Below are positions 17,507-25,910 of a DNA stretch of 64,000 bases, piece after piece (within the stretch, counting starts at the first letter, position 1; each line of letters begins with the position of its first letter). Position numbers and translations under genes: made by a program. Below the pieces are notes generated by a model that was given only the letters and a program-made list of their open reading frames with translations, did not search any database and was not told the DNA's origin. Source of the stretch: Caballeronia terrestris (GTDB taxonomy: Bacteria > Pseudomonadota > Gammaproteobacteria > Burkholderiales > Burkholderiaceae); contig NZ_FCOL02000012.1 of assembly GCF_001544515.1 (NCBI RefSeq), positions 62,001 through 126,000 of the forward strand, read 5' to 3'.

Positions 17507-17860
17507 TCACGGCAACGCGCAACCAATCACATATCCCGCCTCGTCCCAAGCGACCCGTGCCCGCCCGCGACGACCACCACGTATTGCTTGCCGCTCGCAT
17601 TGGCGTAGCTCATCGGCGTGGCCTAGCCGCCGGCCGGCAGGCGCGCCTGCCAGAGCTTTTTGCCGTCGCGCACGTCGAACGCGCGCACGACGCCCGAAGG
17701 CTCGTTCGACGATTCGTTGTCGGAGACGTGGCCGCTCAGGATCACGAGGCCGCGCGTGACGGCGGGCGGCGAGGTCGAGTAGTAGCCACCGGGGGTGAAC
17801 GGACCGATGTTCGCGCGCAGGTCGATTTCGCCGTTCTTGCCGAAACCGGGGCAAGGGGTT
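17507..17860 (-). pseudogene. gcd: Remnant of a PQQ-dependent glucose dehydrogenase gene
   Basis: Two gcd segments are fused by an internal deletion. Translating the minus strand gives GFGKNGEIDLRANIGPFTPG, then YYSTSPPAVTRGLVILSGHV and SDNESSNEPSGVVRAFDVRD, typical of the enzyme's middle. It then jumps through KLWQARLPAGG to the C-terminal ATPMSYANASGKQYVVVVAG and GHGSLGT. An in-frame TAG at 17623-17625 replaces the expected Gln of PAGGQATPM. A frameshift near 17545 moves the expected ending (GYVIGCALP, then TGA at 17509-17507) into another frame. The membrane domain, N-terminal propeller and a long internal part are missing. Confidence 0.8.
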
Positions 17861-18170
17861 CGATGTGTTCTGCTGGGGTGCGGGCAGCAATCCCCATACC
17901 AAAGGGGTTTCGCTGACGCCTTGGGGGTGGCGGTCTCTACCGTTTGAAGCGGTGCTTGCTTGTTTTTTGCGGCGACGCGAGCGATTGGGCGCGGTTACGC
18001 CAGGGCGGAGCCGGAAGGAAGTGGACTGGGAAAATTGCGGTATGGCAAAACCAAACACTGGTTTTCAGTTTTGCCTTCCCAACGGGTAGGAAGCGCGAGT
18101 ACGGCTGATCCCGGGGAGGGGCAATTCCATAGACCGATAAGGTTCAGAGAAGCCCAACGAGCGCATTACA
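17861..18170. other. Unassigned stretch with a possible stem-loop
   Basis: About 310 bp with no convincing gene. It contains an 8-bp inverted repeat (GGCAAAAC at 18044-18051, GTTTTGCC at 18068-18075) and an overlapping alternative stem (AAAACC/GGTTTT). It follows the gcd remnant and may be degenerate sequence. Confidence 0.35.
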
Positions 18171-18488
18171 TCAAACGCTATAGACGCCGCCCCGTCCGTG
18201 CGCCAGCGGCCGCGCATTGTCGAGCCCTTGCTTCAAATCCCACCGCTCCGAAAACCTGGGGGCACTCAGCCAGTGAATGAACTCATCCTGCCAATTCCCC
18301 CAGGCGTTTTCGTCGAAATCGAATTCCTCGTCGATGCGGCCGCCGTCTCGCAAATACGCCCCCACGAGACACTTGCCGTTCCAGTAGGCGACAGCCACGT
18401 CGGTCAAATCGGCGGTCGTGCCGGCTGGCAAGTCGCGCAGGAACATCGCAAGCTGTGCCCGGAAGGACGCGAATTCACAGGAGGCCAT
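18171..18488 (-). CDS. Hypothetical protein
   Basis: A 105-aa acidic soluble protein beginning MASCEFASFRAQLAMFLRDL, with a Trp-rich middle (ENAWGNWQDEFIHWL). The start at 18488 has CGGAG upstream. No signal, membrane segment or known motif is visible. It is the downstream one of two small genes on the minus strand, separated by 135 bp. I do not recognise the family. Confidence 0.5.
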   Translation of the reverse strand: MASCEFASFRAQLAMFLRDLPAGTTADLTDVAVAYWNGKCLVGAYLRDGGRIDEEFDFDENAWGNWQDEFIHWLSAPRFSERWDLKQGLDNARPLAHGRGGVYSV

Positions 18489-18623
18489 CGACAACTCCGC
18501 TTTGTCTGGTACAAGTCAGTGAAGAATGCACCGGGCCAGAAAGTCCGTCAATTTCCCGTCGTGTCGCGCGGCACATTCGCTCAGGGCCCGCACGACCCCG
18601 TTCGGACTCCGCTACCCATACCC

Positions 18624-18872
18624 CTAGCCGAATGCACCTTTATTAAGATCTTTCTCGAATTCCGACGTCCATTTCGTGCCATGCCCCGTTCGATACGCCT
18701 TTTGCTTCAGCGTCGACTTGCGCACGATCGTGAGGTGCCCCTGCAACGGATAGACATCGTCGACGATGTCCATGTTGACCGTTTCCTCCAGCAGGAAATC
18801 GTCTTCGCTCAGCTGGTGGCGACTCAGGATGACCAGGAAATCCGCTTTTTCGTCCTGCGCGATTACAGACAT
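18624..18872 (-). CDS. Hypothetical protein
   Basis: An 82-aa protein starting at the ATG at 18872, with GGAGG five bases upstream. It begins MSVIAQDEKADFLVILSRHQ and ends in a charged stretch TKWTSEFEKDLNKGAFG. It looks soluble, and local GC is lower than in its neighbours. No family recognised. An in-frame start eight codons upstream (MRKNAEVQ) is possible but less well supported. Confidence 0.5.
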   Translation of the reverse strand: MSVIAQDEKADFLVILSRHQLSEDDFLLEETVNMDIVDDVYPLQGHLTIVRKSTLKQKAYRTGHGTKWTSEFEKDLNKGAFG

Positions 18873-18991
18873 TTGAACCTCCGCGTTCTTCCGCATTCGA
18901 CGATTTCAAGTTAGCACATGCATCGCCGCCCTGCCGAGGATGCCGCGCGACGCGGTTAAGATGAGCCCGGGTCGATCATCGGACGAAGGTC

Positions 18992-19366
18992 ATGACACGC
19001 AGATTTGCAGCGTTATCGCTAAACATTCTTCTTGCGACGGCCGCGACCGCCGCCTCGGCCGACGACACCGCGTGCGGCACGCTCGAAGGTGCCGACGCCG
19101 GGAGCGGCGCGTTTTCGTTGAACGAAGGGGAAGCGGTCGATCTGATCAGCGCGGGCAAGCGGGTGCGCGGCACGTTGCACGTGTATCGCGACGACGCGGT
19201 GTTTCGCATCTACTGGCAGCCGGACGGCAGCCCGGAAAACTACGTGCTGGCGAACGCCGGCACGGACAGCATCCGGCTCATCGCGACGCCGCCGCGCGGA
19301 TCGCCCGTCGCCGAAGGCCCGGGGATGATGCCCAAGCAGCAAGTGCTGTCGTGTCCGAGCCTGTGA
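18992..19366 (+). CDS. Hypothetical exported protein
   Basis: A 124-aa protein with an N-terminal signal peptide (RRFAALSLNILLATAATAASA, cleavage about residue 23), so probably periplasmic. Two Cys (in TACGTLEG and VLSCPSL) could form a disulphide. The middle VRGTLHVYRDDAVFRIYWQP looks like a small beta-rich domain. The ATG follows GAAGGTC. It converges with the next small gene, with 4 bp between stops. No family recognised. Confidence 0.6.
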   Translation: MTRRFAALSLNILLATAATAASADDTACGTLEGADAGSGAFSLNEGEAVDLISAGKRVRGTLHVYRDDAVFRIYWQPDGSPENYVLANAGTDSIRLIATPPRGSPVAEGPGMMPKQQVLSCPSL

Positions 19367-19370
19367 CGAC

Positions 19371-19625
19371 TCAAGGTTTCACCGCCGGCACGTTGCCAGC
19401 GGCGGAGCGTCCCGGAGAGGGCGCGGGCGGCGGCGTGGCCGCACTCGAGCCGCCGCGCACGACAGCCTGGTCGTCTGCGGCGGCTTTCGGGTTCTTCGCC
19501 TGTTCCGACTGCTTCGTCAGCGCTTGCGTCTGAAGCAGCTTCTTCGTGCGGTCGTTGAGTTCCGCGTGGGCCGTCGCCGACGCGCAGCACGCGCCGATCA
19601 GGCAAAGCGTCAGGATTCTGTTCAT
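19371..19625 (-). CDS. Hypothetical exported small protein
   Basis: An 84-aa protein starting at the ATG at 19625 behind AAGGAGAC. The signal peptide LTLCLIGACCASATAHA is followed by a short charged helix (LNDRTKKLLQTQALTKQSEQ) and a Pro/Ala-rich tail. It lies 34 bp after the aromatic aminotransferase stop on the same strand and could be cotranscribed with it. No known domain. Confidence 0.6.
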   Translation of the reverse strand: MNRILTLCLIGACCASATAHAELNDRTKKLLQTQALTKQSEQAKNPKAAADDQAVVRGGSSAATPPPAPSPGRSAAGNVPAVKP

Positions 19626-19659
19626 CGACGTCTCCTTGCGGGCGCCGGACGACACCCTG

Positions 19660-20859
19660 TTACTTGTTGGCGGCGAGCACCTTGCCGAACGCTTGCACCA
19701 CCGGCCCGACGTTCGTCTCGTTCAACCCCGCGACGCACATCCGCCCCGAGCGCAGGATGTACACGCCGAACTCCTCGCGAAGCCGGTCGACCTGCGCCGC
19801 CGACAGCCCCGTGTACGTGAACATGCCGCGCTGCTTCACATAACGCGCCAGCGCTTCGCCGCGCACGTGATCGCGCAGGCCGTCGTGGATCGCGACACGC
19901 ATCCGCGCGATGCGCTGGCACATCGCCGCAAGCTCGCTTTCCCACGATGCCTTCAGCACCGGCGTGTTCAGCACGCGGGTGACGATCTTCGCGCCGTGCG
20001 TCGGCGGATTGCTGTAGTTCGAGCGCACCGAGCCGGTCAACTGGCCGAGCACGCGATCCGCCGCGCCCGCGTCCTCGCAAATCACGTGCAGGCCGCCGCA
20101 GCGCTCGCCGTAGAGCGAAAAGTTCTTCGAGAACGAATTCGCGACAAACGCCGTCACGCCGCGCCGCCCCAGTTCGCGCACGGCGAAGGCATCGTCGTCG
20201 AGGCCGGCGCCGAAACCCTGATACGCCATGTCCACGAAGGGCAGCAAGTCGCGCGCCTGAAGCACGCCGATCAGCCGCTCCCACTGCGCGCGGTCGAGAT
20301 CGACGCCCGTCGGGTTGTGGCAGCACGCGTGCAACAGGACGATGCTCTTTGCAGGCAGCGCGTCGATTGCGGCGAGCATCGCGTCGAATTTCAGGCCGCC
20401 GGTCGTTTCGTCGTAGTACGGGTACGTGTTCACCTCGAAACCCGCACGCTCGAAGATGAACCGATGGTTTTCCCACGTCGGATCGCTGACCCAAACCTGC
20501 GACTGCGGGAAATAGCGCTTGATGAAGTCAGCGCCGACTTTCAGCGCGCCCGAGCCGCCGAGCGTCTGCACCGTCGCGATGCGGCCGTCTGCGCGCGCCG
20601 GATTCTCGCCGAACACGAGCGCCTGTACGGCGTCGCGATAATGCGCGAAACCTGCCATCGGCAGATAAGGCTTCGGGCCCGGCTCATTCAGGATCGCCGC
20701 CTCGGCTTCGTGGACGGCGCGCATCACGGGCAGACGCCCCTCGTCATCGAAATAGATGCCGATGCTCAGATTGACCTTGTTGCTGCGCGGGTCCTTCTGG
20801 AAGTCTTCGTTCAGGCTGAGGATCGGGTCGCCGGGATATGCATCGATATGTTCGAACAT
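19660..20859 (-). CDS. tyrB: Aromatic amino acid aminotransferase (class I)
   Basis: A 399-aa pyridoxal-phosphate transaminase of the AspC/TyrB type, exchanging amino groups between Tyr, Phe or Asp and 2-oxoglutarate. Clear family features are MFEHIDAYPGDPILSLNEDF, HNPTGVDL (substrate and cofactor binding), and NSFSKNFSLYGERCG carrying the Schiff-base Lys. Located downstream of an amino acid permease gene on the same strand and near an Lrp-type regulator, it probably serves aromatic amino acid turnover. Aspartate activity cannot be excluded. Confidence 0.85.
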   Translation of the reverse strand: MFEHIDAYPGDPILSLNEDFQKDPRSNKVNLSIGIYFDDEGRLPVMRAVHEAEAAILNEPGPKPYLPMAGFAHYRDAVQALVFGENPARADGRIATVQTLGGSGALKVGADFIKRYFPQSQVWVSDPTWENHRFIFERAGFEVNTYPYYDETTGGLKFDAMLAAIDALPAKSIVLLHACCHNPTGVDLDRAQWERLIGVLQARDLLPFVDMAYQGFGAGLDDDAFAVRELGRRGVTAFVANSFSKNFSLYGERCGGLHVICEDAGAADRVLGQLTGSVRSNYSNPPTHGAKIVTRVLNTPVLKASWESELAAMCQRIARMRVAIHDGLRDHVRGEALARYVKQRGMFTYTGLSAAQVDRLREEFGVYILRSGRMCVAGLNETNVGPVVQAFGKVLAANK

Positions 20860-20918
20860 GATGTTTGCTTGTCGGTCGGAGCGGGAAAGCGGACGTCGTA
20901 CCGACGGCCGCCGGGAAA

Positions 20919-20936
20919 GGCGCCAGATATGGCGCC
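20919..20936 (-). terminator. Probable intrinsic terminator after the amino acid permease gene
   Basis: GGCGCC repeats around a 6-base loop, just downstream of the permease stop. On the minus strand the stem is followed by TTT. It separates the permease from the aminotransferase gene, at least in part. Confidence 0.5.
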
Positions 20937-20944
20937 CGGCTCAA

Positions 20945-22378
20945 TCATCGATTATCGGCCACGAAAGGCTTGCGCGCCGTGACGCCGGCCGTCGCGCCCG
21001 AAACAGCACCATCGCGCGAACGGAAGCGGTAGCTGATCGCGAGCACCAGCAGCCACACCGGAATCAGATACACGGAAAGCTGCAGGCCCGGCGTGATGTA
21101 CATGATGACCAGAATGCCCGCCAGGAACGCGAGACACAGGTAGTTCGTGAACGGATAGCCCAGACTGCGGAACGTCGTCGTCTGGCCGGCCTTGCGTTTG
21201 TCGCTGCGAAACTTCAGGTGAATGATGCTGATCATCGCCCAGTTGATGATGAGCGCCGATACCACGAGCCCCATCAGCAGTTCGAACGCCTTGCCCGGCA
21301 TGAAGTAGTTGATCAGCACGCAGGCGCCCGTCGCGAACGCCGAGACGCCAAGCGCCGCGAGCGGAATGCCGCGCCGGTTGACCTTCAGGAGCGCGCGCGG
21401 CGCGTTGCCCTGCTTGGCGAGGCCGTAGAGCATGCGGCTGTTGCAATAGACACCGCTGTTGTACACGGAAAGCGCGGCCGTCAGCACGACGGCGTTGAGG
21501 ACGTGCGCGACGACGTTGCTGTTCATCGCGTGGAAGATCAGCACGAACGGGCTGCCGCCGGTCGCGACCTTTTCCCACGGATACAGCGACAGCAGCACGC
21601 CGAGCGCGCCCACGTAGAAAATCAGGATCCGGTAGATCACCTGGTTGGTCGCGCGGGGGATGCTTTTCGAGGGATCGTCGGCTTCGGCCGCCGTGATGCC
21701 GACGAGCTCCAGCCCGCCGAACGAGAACATGATGACGGCCATCGCCATGACGAGGCCGCTCATGCCGTTCGGGAAGAACCCGCCGCGCTGCCACAGGTTC
21801 GTGACGCTGGCTTCGGGACCGGCCGTGCCGGAGAACAGCAGATAGCCGCCGAACCCGATCATGCCGACGATCGCCAGCACCTTGACGATCGCGAACCAGA
21901 ATTCCATCTCGCCGAAGGACTTGACGCTCGTCAGGTTGATCGCGTTGATGAGCCCAAAGAAGACGAGCGCGGAGACCCACGTCGGCACGCCGGGCCACCA
22001 GTACTGGACGTAGATCCCCACCGCCGACAGCTCCGCCATGCTCACGAGGATGTACAGCACCCAGTAGTTCCAGCCGGACATGAAGCCCGCGAAGTGCCCA
22101 CAATACTTGTTGGCGAAGTGGCTGAACGAGCCGGCGACGGGCTCGTCGACGACCATCTCGCCCAGTTGCCGCATGATCAGGAACGCGATGGCGCCCGCGA
22201 TCGCGTAGCCGAGCAGCACCGACGGACCCGCCATCTTGATCGTCTGCGCGATGCCGAGGAAAAGCCCCGTGCCGATCGCGCCGCCGAGCGCGATCAACTG
22301 GATATGGCGGTTCTTGAGCCCGCGCTTGAGCTCCTCGCCGCCGGCGTTGCCTCCGTAGCCTTCTTTGTCTGAAACCAT
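20945..22378 (-). CDS. Amino acid permease (AroP/PheP-like APC family)
   Basis: A 477-aa inner-membrane proton-coupled importer with about 12 membrane segments. The N-terminal signature LKRGLKNRHIQLIALGGAIG then TGLFLG is that of the GABA/aromatic/basic amino acid permease group. ATG at 22378 with GGAGAC upstream. It lies upstream of tyrB and divergent from an Lrp-type regulator. Neighbourhood suggests an aromatic amino acid substrate; the sequence alone does not prove it. Confidence 0.85.
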   Translation of the reverse strand: MVSDKEGYGGNAGGEELKRGLKNRHIQLIALGGAIGTGLFLGIAQTIKMAGPSVLLGYAIAGAIAFLIMRQLGEMVVDEPVAGSFSHFANKYCGHFAGFMSGWNYWVLYILVSMAELSAVGIYVQYWWPGVPTWVSALVFFGLINAINLTSVKSFGEMEFWFAIVKVLAIVGMIGFGGYLLFSGTAGPEASVTNLWQRGGFFPNGMSGLVMAMAVIMFSFGGLELVGITAAEADDPSKSIPRATNQVIYRILIFYVGALGVLLSLYPWEKVATGGSPFVLIFHAMNSNVVAHVLNAVVLTAALSVYNSGVYCNSRMLYGLAKQGNAPRALLKVNRRGIPLAALGVSAFATGACVLINYFMPGKAFELLMGLVVSALIINWAMISIIHLKFRSDKRKAGQTTTFRSLGYPFTNYLCLAFLAGILVIMYITPGLQLSVYLIPVWLLVLAISYRFRSRDGAVSGATAGVTARKPFVADNR

Positions 22379-22698
22379 CTGTGCTTGTCTCCGTTTATCG
22401 ATTTTGTGCGGGCGCGAATTCGGGTGGATTTCGCGCCGCGCGCCGCCCGGCGTTCGTGGCGCCGGGTTTCGCATACCGGTTGCGTCGCTATCGGCTCGCG
22501 TGCAATTAAATTTCCGCGTCAACGTTTGCCGCGCGTGTCGCCGCGCGCTTCCGAAGCGGGCGATTTTAGCTTATGCGCCTCTCTTGCAGCGGCACCCAGT
22601 GTATATTTGAGATGGCAAAATAGGATTTCATAAGGCACGCTGGCAAACCCTGACTGATGCACCGAAAACGCCATCTTCCCCGCTAAAAGGAAATAAAA
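22379..22698. promoter_or_regulatory. Divergent control region between permease and Lrp-type regulator
   Basis: 320 bp without a gene. The half next to the regulator is AT-rich (about 22590-22640), as expected for Lrp-type binding and a promoter. I could not pick a single clear -35/-10 pair. Confidence 0.4.
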
Positions 22699-23172
22699 GT
22701 GCATAACGTGACGCTCGACCGTATCGACATGCGTCTGCTCGGCGCGCTGCAGGAAAACGGCCGGATGTCGAACCTCGAACTCGCGCTGGCGATCAAGCTT
22801 TCGCCCGCGCAGACCTTGCGGCGACATCGGCGGCTGGAGGAAATCGGGGTGATCCGGCGCTATGAGACGCGGCTCGACGCCGAGAGCCTCGGTTTCGGCG
22901 TCGTGGCGTTCATCCAGGTGACGATGGAGCGCGGGCATATCCGCGACCTGATGAAGTTCAAGGAGTTCGTCGCGAAGCTCGCGCAGATCCAGGAGTGCTT
23001 CTCCGTCACCGGCGATATCGATTACGTGCTGAAAGTGGTTGCGCGCGATCTGAAAGCGCTGTCGGAATTCCTGCTCGACACGCTCATGCAAATCCCCGGA
23101 GTGAGCCGCGTCCAGTCGATCGTTTGTCTCGACGAACTGAAAGGCACGAGCGCGATGCCGCTCGAAACCTGA
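22699..23172 (+). CDS. Lrp/AsnC family transcriptional regulator
   Basis: A 157-aa feast/famine-type regulator. Helix-turn-helix near residues 8-55 (DRIDMRLLGALQENGRMSNL, then LSPAQTLRRHRRLEEIGVI) and a RAM ligand-binding domain with SVTGDIDYVLKVVARDL. The start is a GTG at 22699 with AAAGGA upstream. It is divergent from the amino acid permease and likely regulates it in response to an amino acid. Confidence 0.88.
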   Translation: MHNVTLDRIDMRLLGALQENGRMSNLELALAIKLSPAQTLRRHRRLEEIGVIRRYETRLDAESLGFGVVAFIQVTMERGHIRDLMKFKEFVAKLAQIQECFSVTGDIDYVLKVVARDLKALSEFLLDTLMQIPGVSRVQSIVCLDELKGTSAMPLET

Positions 23173-23302
23173 CCAGTTCCTTCCCCGGAAACACCGCAAG
23201 ACCATTGACGATGAATTGAGGCGAAAAACCCGCGCTGTTCCAACGATTGGATTCGAGGTCGAGAACCCACACTTGACTCATCCACTCAACGAGGACGCCG
23301 AC

Positions 23303-23587
23303 ATGTCGCACAGCATCGAACACATCGCCGAGATCGAACCGCGCAGCGCAACCGCCCTGAAACAGGCGTCCGTTTTCGACCTCCCCGCGACCGAAGCCGA
23401 ACTCATGCTCGCGCTCGACAAGGCGTCGGCGAACATCATGCGTCTTGCCGGCAACCTCGGCTGGACCGCGACGGGGAGCGCCGCCAGCGCCCGCGAAGAC
23501 GAGCTGGCACTCAAGGAACAACGCGCACTGGCGCGCAAGCTGATCGAGCGGCTGCTGACGCTGCCGTCCGCGCCCGTGCGTCACTAA
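23303..23587 (+). CDS. Hypothetical protein
   Basis: A 94-aa soluble, helical, Ala/Leu-rich protein starting at the ATG at 23303 behind GAGGA. It reads MSHSIEHIAEIEPRSATALK and later KEQRALARKLIERLLTLPS. No motif recognised. It lies downstream of the Lrp-type gene and 63 bp upstream of a small membrane protein gene, possibly in one transcript. Confidence 0.55.
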   Translation: MSHSIEHIAEIEPRSATALKQASVFDLPATEAELMLALDKASANIMRLAGNLGWTATGSAASAREDELALKEQRALARKLIERLLTLPSAPVRH

Positions 23588-23650
23588 TCGACCGCAACAC
23601 ATTTCACTCGCGCATCGAAAAGCGCACTTGCCACGTTTCGGGGAAAAGCA

Positions 23651-23815
23651 ATGAACTGGATGATCGTTCTGGGAATCTGGATGGCGGTCGCGTTTTGCGT
23701 CGTATTGTTCGTCCGTGGCGCTCAAGTGCGCGATCCGGGCTTCGAGCGCCGCGCCGATGCGGACGACCGCGAAGCCTTCGCGCTCGGCCGGGGCCGCACG
23801 CTCAGCCTGGATTGA
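23651..23815 (+). CDS. Small single-span membrane protein (54 aa)
   Basis: Begins MNWMIVLGIWMAVAFCVVLF, a single N-terminal membrane segment, followed by a short charged cytoplasmic or periplasmic tail ending GRGRTLSLD. GGGGAAAAG precedes the ATG. Codon use and GC look like the surrounding genes. Too short to assign. The preceding small gene and the terminator just after it support a genuine short transcript. Confidence 0.6.
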   Translation: MNWMIVLGIWMAVAFCVVLFVRGAQVRDPGFERRADADDREAFALGRGRTLSLD

Positions 23816-23831
23816 GACAGGCTATTAAGAA

Positions 23832-23851
23832 GCCGCGTCGAGCGACGCGGC
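23832..23851. terminator. Bidirectional terminator between convergent genes
   Basis: A perfect 8-bp stem (GCCGCGTC/GACGCGGC) with 4-nt loop GAGC, flanked by AAGAA and CTTC. It lies between the small membrane protein gene and the convergent aroQ. Confidence 0.6.
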
Positions 23852-23872
23852 CTTCTGCTTCAAATTTCTAAA

Positions 23873-24307
23873 TCACATAGCGGAAAGCGCGGCGCGCAGG
23901 CCGAGCAGATAGCTTTCCACGCCGAATCCGCAAATCTGTCCTTTCACGATCTCCGCAAACACCGACTTGTGGCGAAACTCCTCGCGCGCGTGGATGTTCG
24001 ACATATGGATCTCGACGATCGGCACGGTCAGAATCGCGAGCGCATCGCGGATGCCGTAGCTGTAGTGCGTCCACGCGCCCGCGTTGATCAGCACGGCGGC
24101 TGCGTTGTCGGCATAGGCCTTGTGGATGCGATCGCACATGTCGCCTTCGCTGTTCGTCTGATAGCTCTCCACTTCCACGCCCAGTTCCTTGCCGAGCGCC
24201 TGCAGCTTGGAATCGATTTCGTCTAGCGTGACCGTGCCGTACTGCTTCGGGTCGCGCTTGCCGAACATGTTGTGGTTGATGCCATGAAGCATCACGATCT
24301 TTTTCAT
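23873..24307 (-). CDS. aroQ: Type II 3-dehydroquinate dehydratase (divergent)
   Basis: A 144-aa dehydroquinase-II fold protein. The strongly conserved EIHMSNIHAREEFRHKS, the Arg of GKRDP and Tyr23 of KQYGTVTL are present. Two motifs depart from the usual form: HGINHNMFGKRDP replaces the common NGPNLNxLGxREP, and NAGAWTHYS replaces NPGAYTHTS. It probably still removes water from 3-dehydroquinate, serving shikimate synthesis or quinate breakdown. The adjacent MHS-type transporter upstream on the same strand favours a catabolic role. Confidence 0.75.
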   Translation of the reverse strand: MKKIVMLHGINHNMFGKRDPKQYGTVTLDEIDSKLQALGKELGVEVESYQTNSEGDMCDRIHKAYADNAAAVLINAGAWTHYSYGIRDALAILTVPIVEIHMSNIHAREEFRHKSVFAEIVKGQICGFGVESYLLGLRAALSAM

Positions 24308-24440
24308 GATTGTTCCTTCGATTGAACGGATGGGACGGTTGATTGACTCGGGCGCAAAGCCGCGGCGGAGAGGGCGGCGGGCGCATTTTAATGCGCCGCG
24401 TTATCGCCGGGTCTGGGAATGATTTAAACGAAGAGGAACC

Positions 24441-24462
24441 GGCCGCGCCCCGCGGCGCGGCC
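24441..24462 (-). terminator. GC-rich stem-loop after the MHS transporter gene
   Basis: A perfect 9-bp stem GGCCGCGCC/GGCGCGGCC with a 4-nt loop, about 15 bp past the transporter stop. The U run on the minus strand is weak, so partial readthrough into aroQ is possible. Confidence 0.5.
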
Positions 24463-24476
24463 GTCTCATGCGTACA

Positions 24477-25910
24477 TTACGCGGACGCCTTCACCAGCTT
24501 CTCGTCGGCGACGGTCTGCGCGCGCAGGCGGTCGTACTCGTCCTTGTCCATTGGACGGGCGTCGGGTTCGCCGAGTTGGGCCATCGGGATGCGGTAGGTC
24601 TCCCGCGCGCTCCACGCCGCGAGCGCCGCGATGATCGTGACCGCCAGCGTGATCGTGCCGACCGTCATCGGGATGTTCGTCGATCCCGGCGGCGCGACCG
24701 TCGCGAATACCGCCGGCAACAGCGCCGTGACCAGCGTGCCGACGTTTTGGGAGATCGCCATCGCCGAGACACGCGCGCGAGTCGGGAACAGTTCCGGGTA
24801 GAAGCTCGGGAAGATCGCGTTGTAGCCTTGGTAGACCACGCCCCACATCAGGATCGACATGATGAACGCGAGCGTCACGCTGTGGATGCTGATCGCGTAC
24901 AAGTAGCCGAACGAGAGCAGCCCCGAGGCGACCGCCCCGACCGCGACCGGAATCTTGCGGCCGATCCGGTCCGACAAGTCGCCGACGTACGGGATCACCA
25001 GCACCGCGACGATGTTGCCGACGACCGGAATCCACAGGTAGACGCTCTTCGAGAAGTTGACGCCGTAAGCTGCCTGAACCGCATAGGCCGCCCCGAAGAT
25101 CGTCGCGACGACCGGGATCACGTTCATCAACGCCATGCAGACGACGCGCAGCATGTCCTTCCAGCAATACTTGAACGCTTCCTTGATCGGCGACTTCGGC
25201 ACGGAAGCATGGTCGGCTTCGTTCGCGAAGGCCGGAGTTTCGTCGACTTCACGGCGGATGATGTAGCCCGCGACCAGCACGCCGGCGGACAGCAGGAACG
25301 GAATGCGCCAGCCCCACGAATTGAACATGTCTTCCGGCATGAAGTACGCGAGCGGCAGGAAGATCGCGGCGGCGAGAATCTGGCCCGCCTGCACGCCTTG
25401 CAGCGTAAAGCTCGCGTAGTAGCCGCGCCGGCCGAAAGGCGCGTGTTCGAGAATCATCGAGCTCGCGCCGGAGATTTCACCGGCCACCGCGAAGCCTTGC
25501 ACGAGACGCAAGATGACGAGCAGCGTCGGGGCGAGCATGCCGACCTGGTGATACGTCGGCAGGAGGCCGACCGCCATCGTCGATCCGCCCATCAGGAACA
25601 TGCAAACGAGCAGCACGGTCTTACGGCCGTGGGTGTCGCCCCAATGGCCGAGGAAGAACGCGCCGATCGGACGCGCCACGTAGCCTACGCCATACGTCGC
25701 GAGCGACGCGACGATCGCCACCTTCGGGTTGCCGGATGGAAAGAACAACTGCGGGAAGATCAGCGCGGCAGCCTGCGCATAGATGAAGAAGTCGTAGTAC
25801 TCGAGCGCCGAGCCGATCCAGCCGCTCGCCGTGGCTTTCTTGGTCTGCTTGCGGTGATGGTTGTCGTCGGGATCGACGGGGCCGCCTTTCGACAGCGAAT
25901 TCGTTTCCAT
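24477..25910 (-). CDS. MHS-family major facilitator transporter
   Basis: A 477-aa proton symporter of the metabolite:H+ family (ShiA/KgtP/ProP-like) with 12 membrane segments. Signatures: SALEYYDFFIYAQAAALIFP near the N-terminus, FLGHWGDTHGRKTVL between segments 2 and 3, and YVGDLSDRIGRKIPV in the second half. The ATG at 25910 is next to AGGAGAC. Its position upstream of a dehydroquinase gene suggests shikimate, quinate or a related acid as substrate; this is inference. Confidence 0.85.
   Translation of the reverse strand: METNSLSKGGPVDPDDNHHRKQTKKATASGWIGSALEYYDFFIYAQAAALIFPQLFFPSGNPKVAIVASLATYGVGYVARPIGAFFLGHWGDTHGRKTVLLVCMFLMGGSTMAVGLLPTYHQVGMLAPTLLVILRLVQGFAVAGEISGASSMILEHAPFGRRGYYASFTLQGVQAGQILAAAIFLPLAYFMPEDMFNSWGWRIPFLLSAGVLVAGYIIRREVDETPAFANEADHASVPKSPIKEAFKYCWKDMLRVVCMALMNVIPVVATIFGAAYAVQAAYGVNFSKSVYLWIPVVGNIVAVLVIPYVGDLSDRIGRKIPVAVGAVASGLLSFGYLYAISIHSVTLAFIMSILMWGVVYQGYNAIFPSFYPELFPTRARVSAMAISQNVGTLVTALLPAVFATVAPPGSTNIPMTVGTITLAVTIIAALAAWSARETYRIPMAQLGEPDARPMDKDEYDRLRAQTVADEKLVKASA

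Noticed and set aside
19546-20982. A long plus-strand open frame over the aminotransferase
   Set aside because: Antisense shadow of tyrB with charged low-information composition; tyrB has all catalytic motifs.
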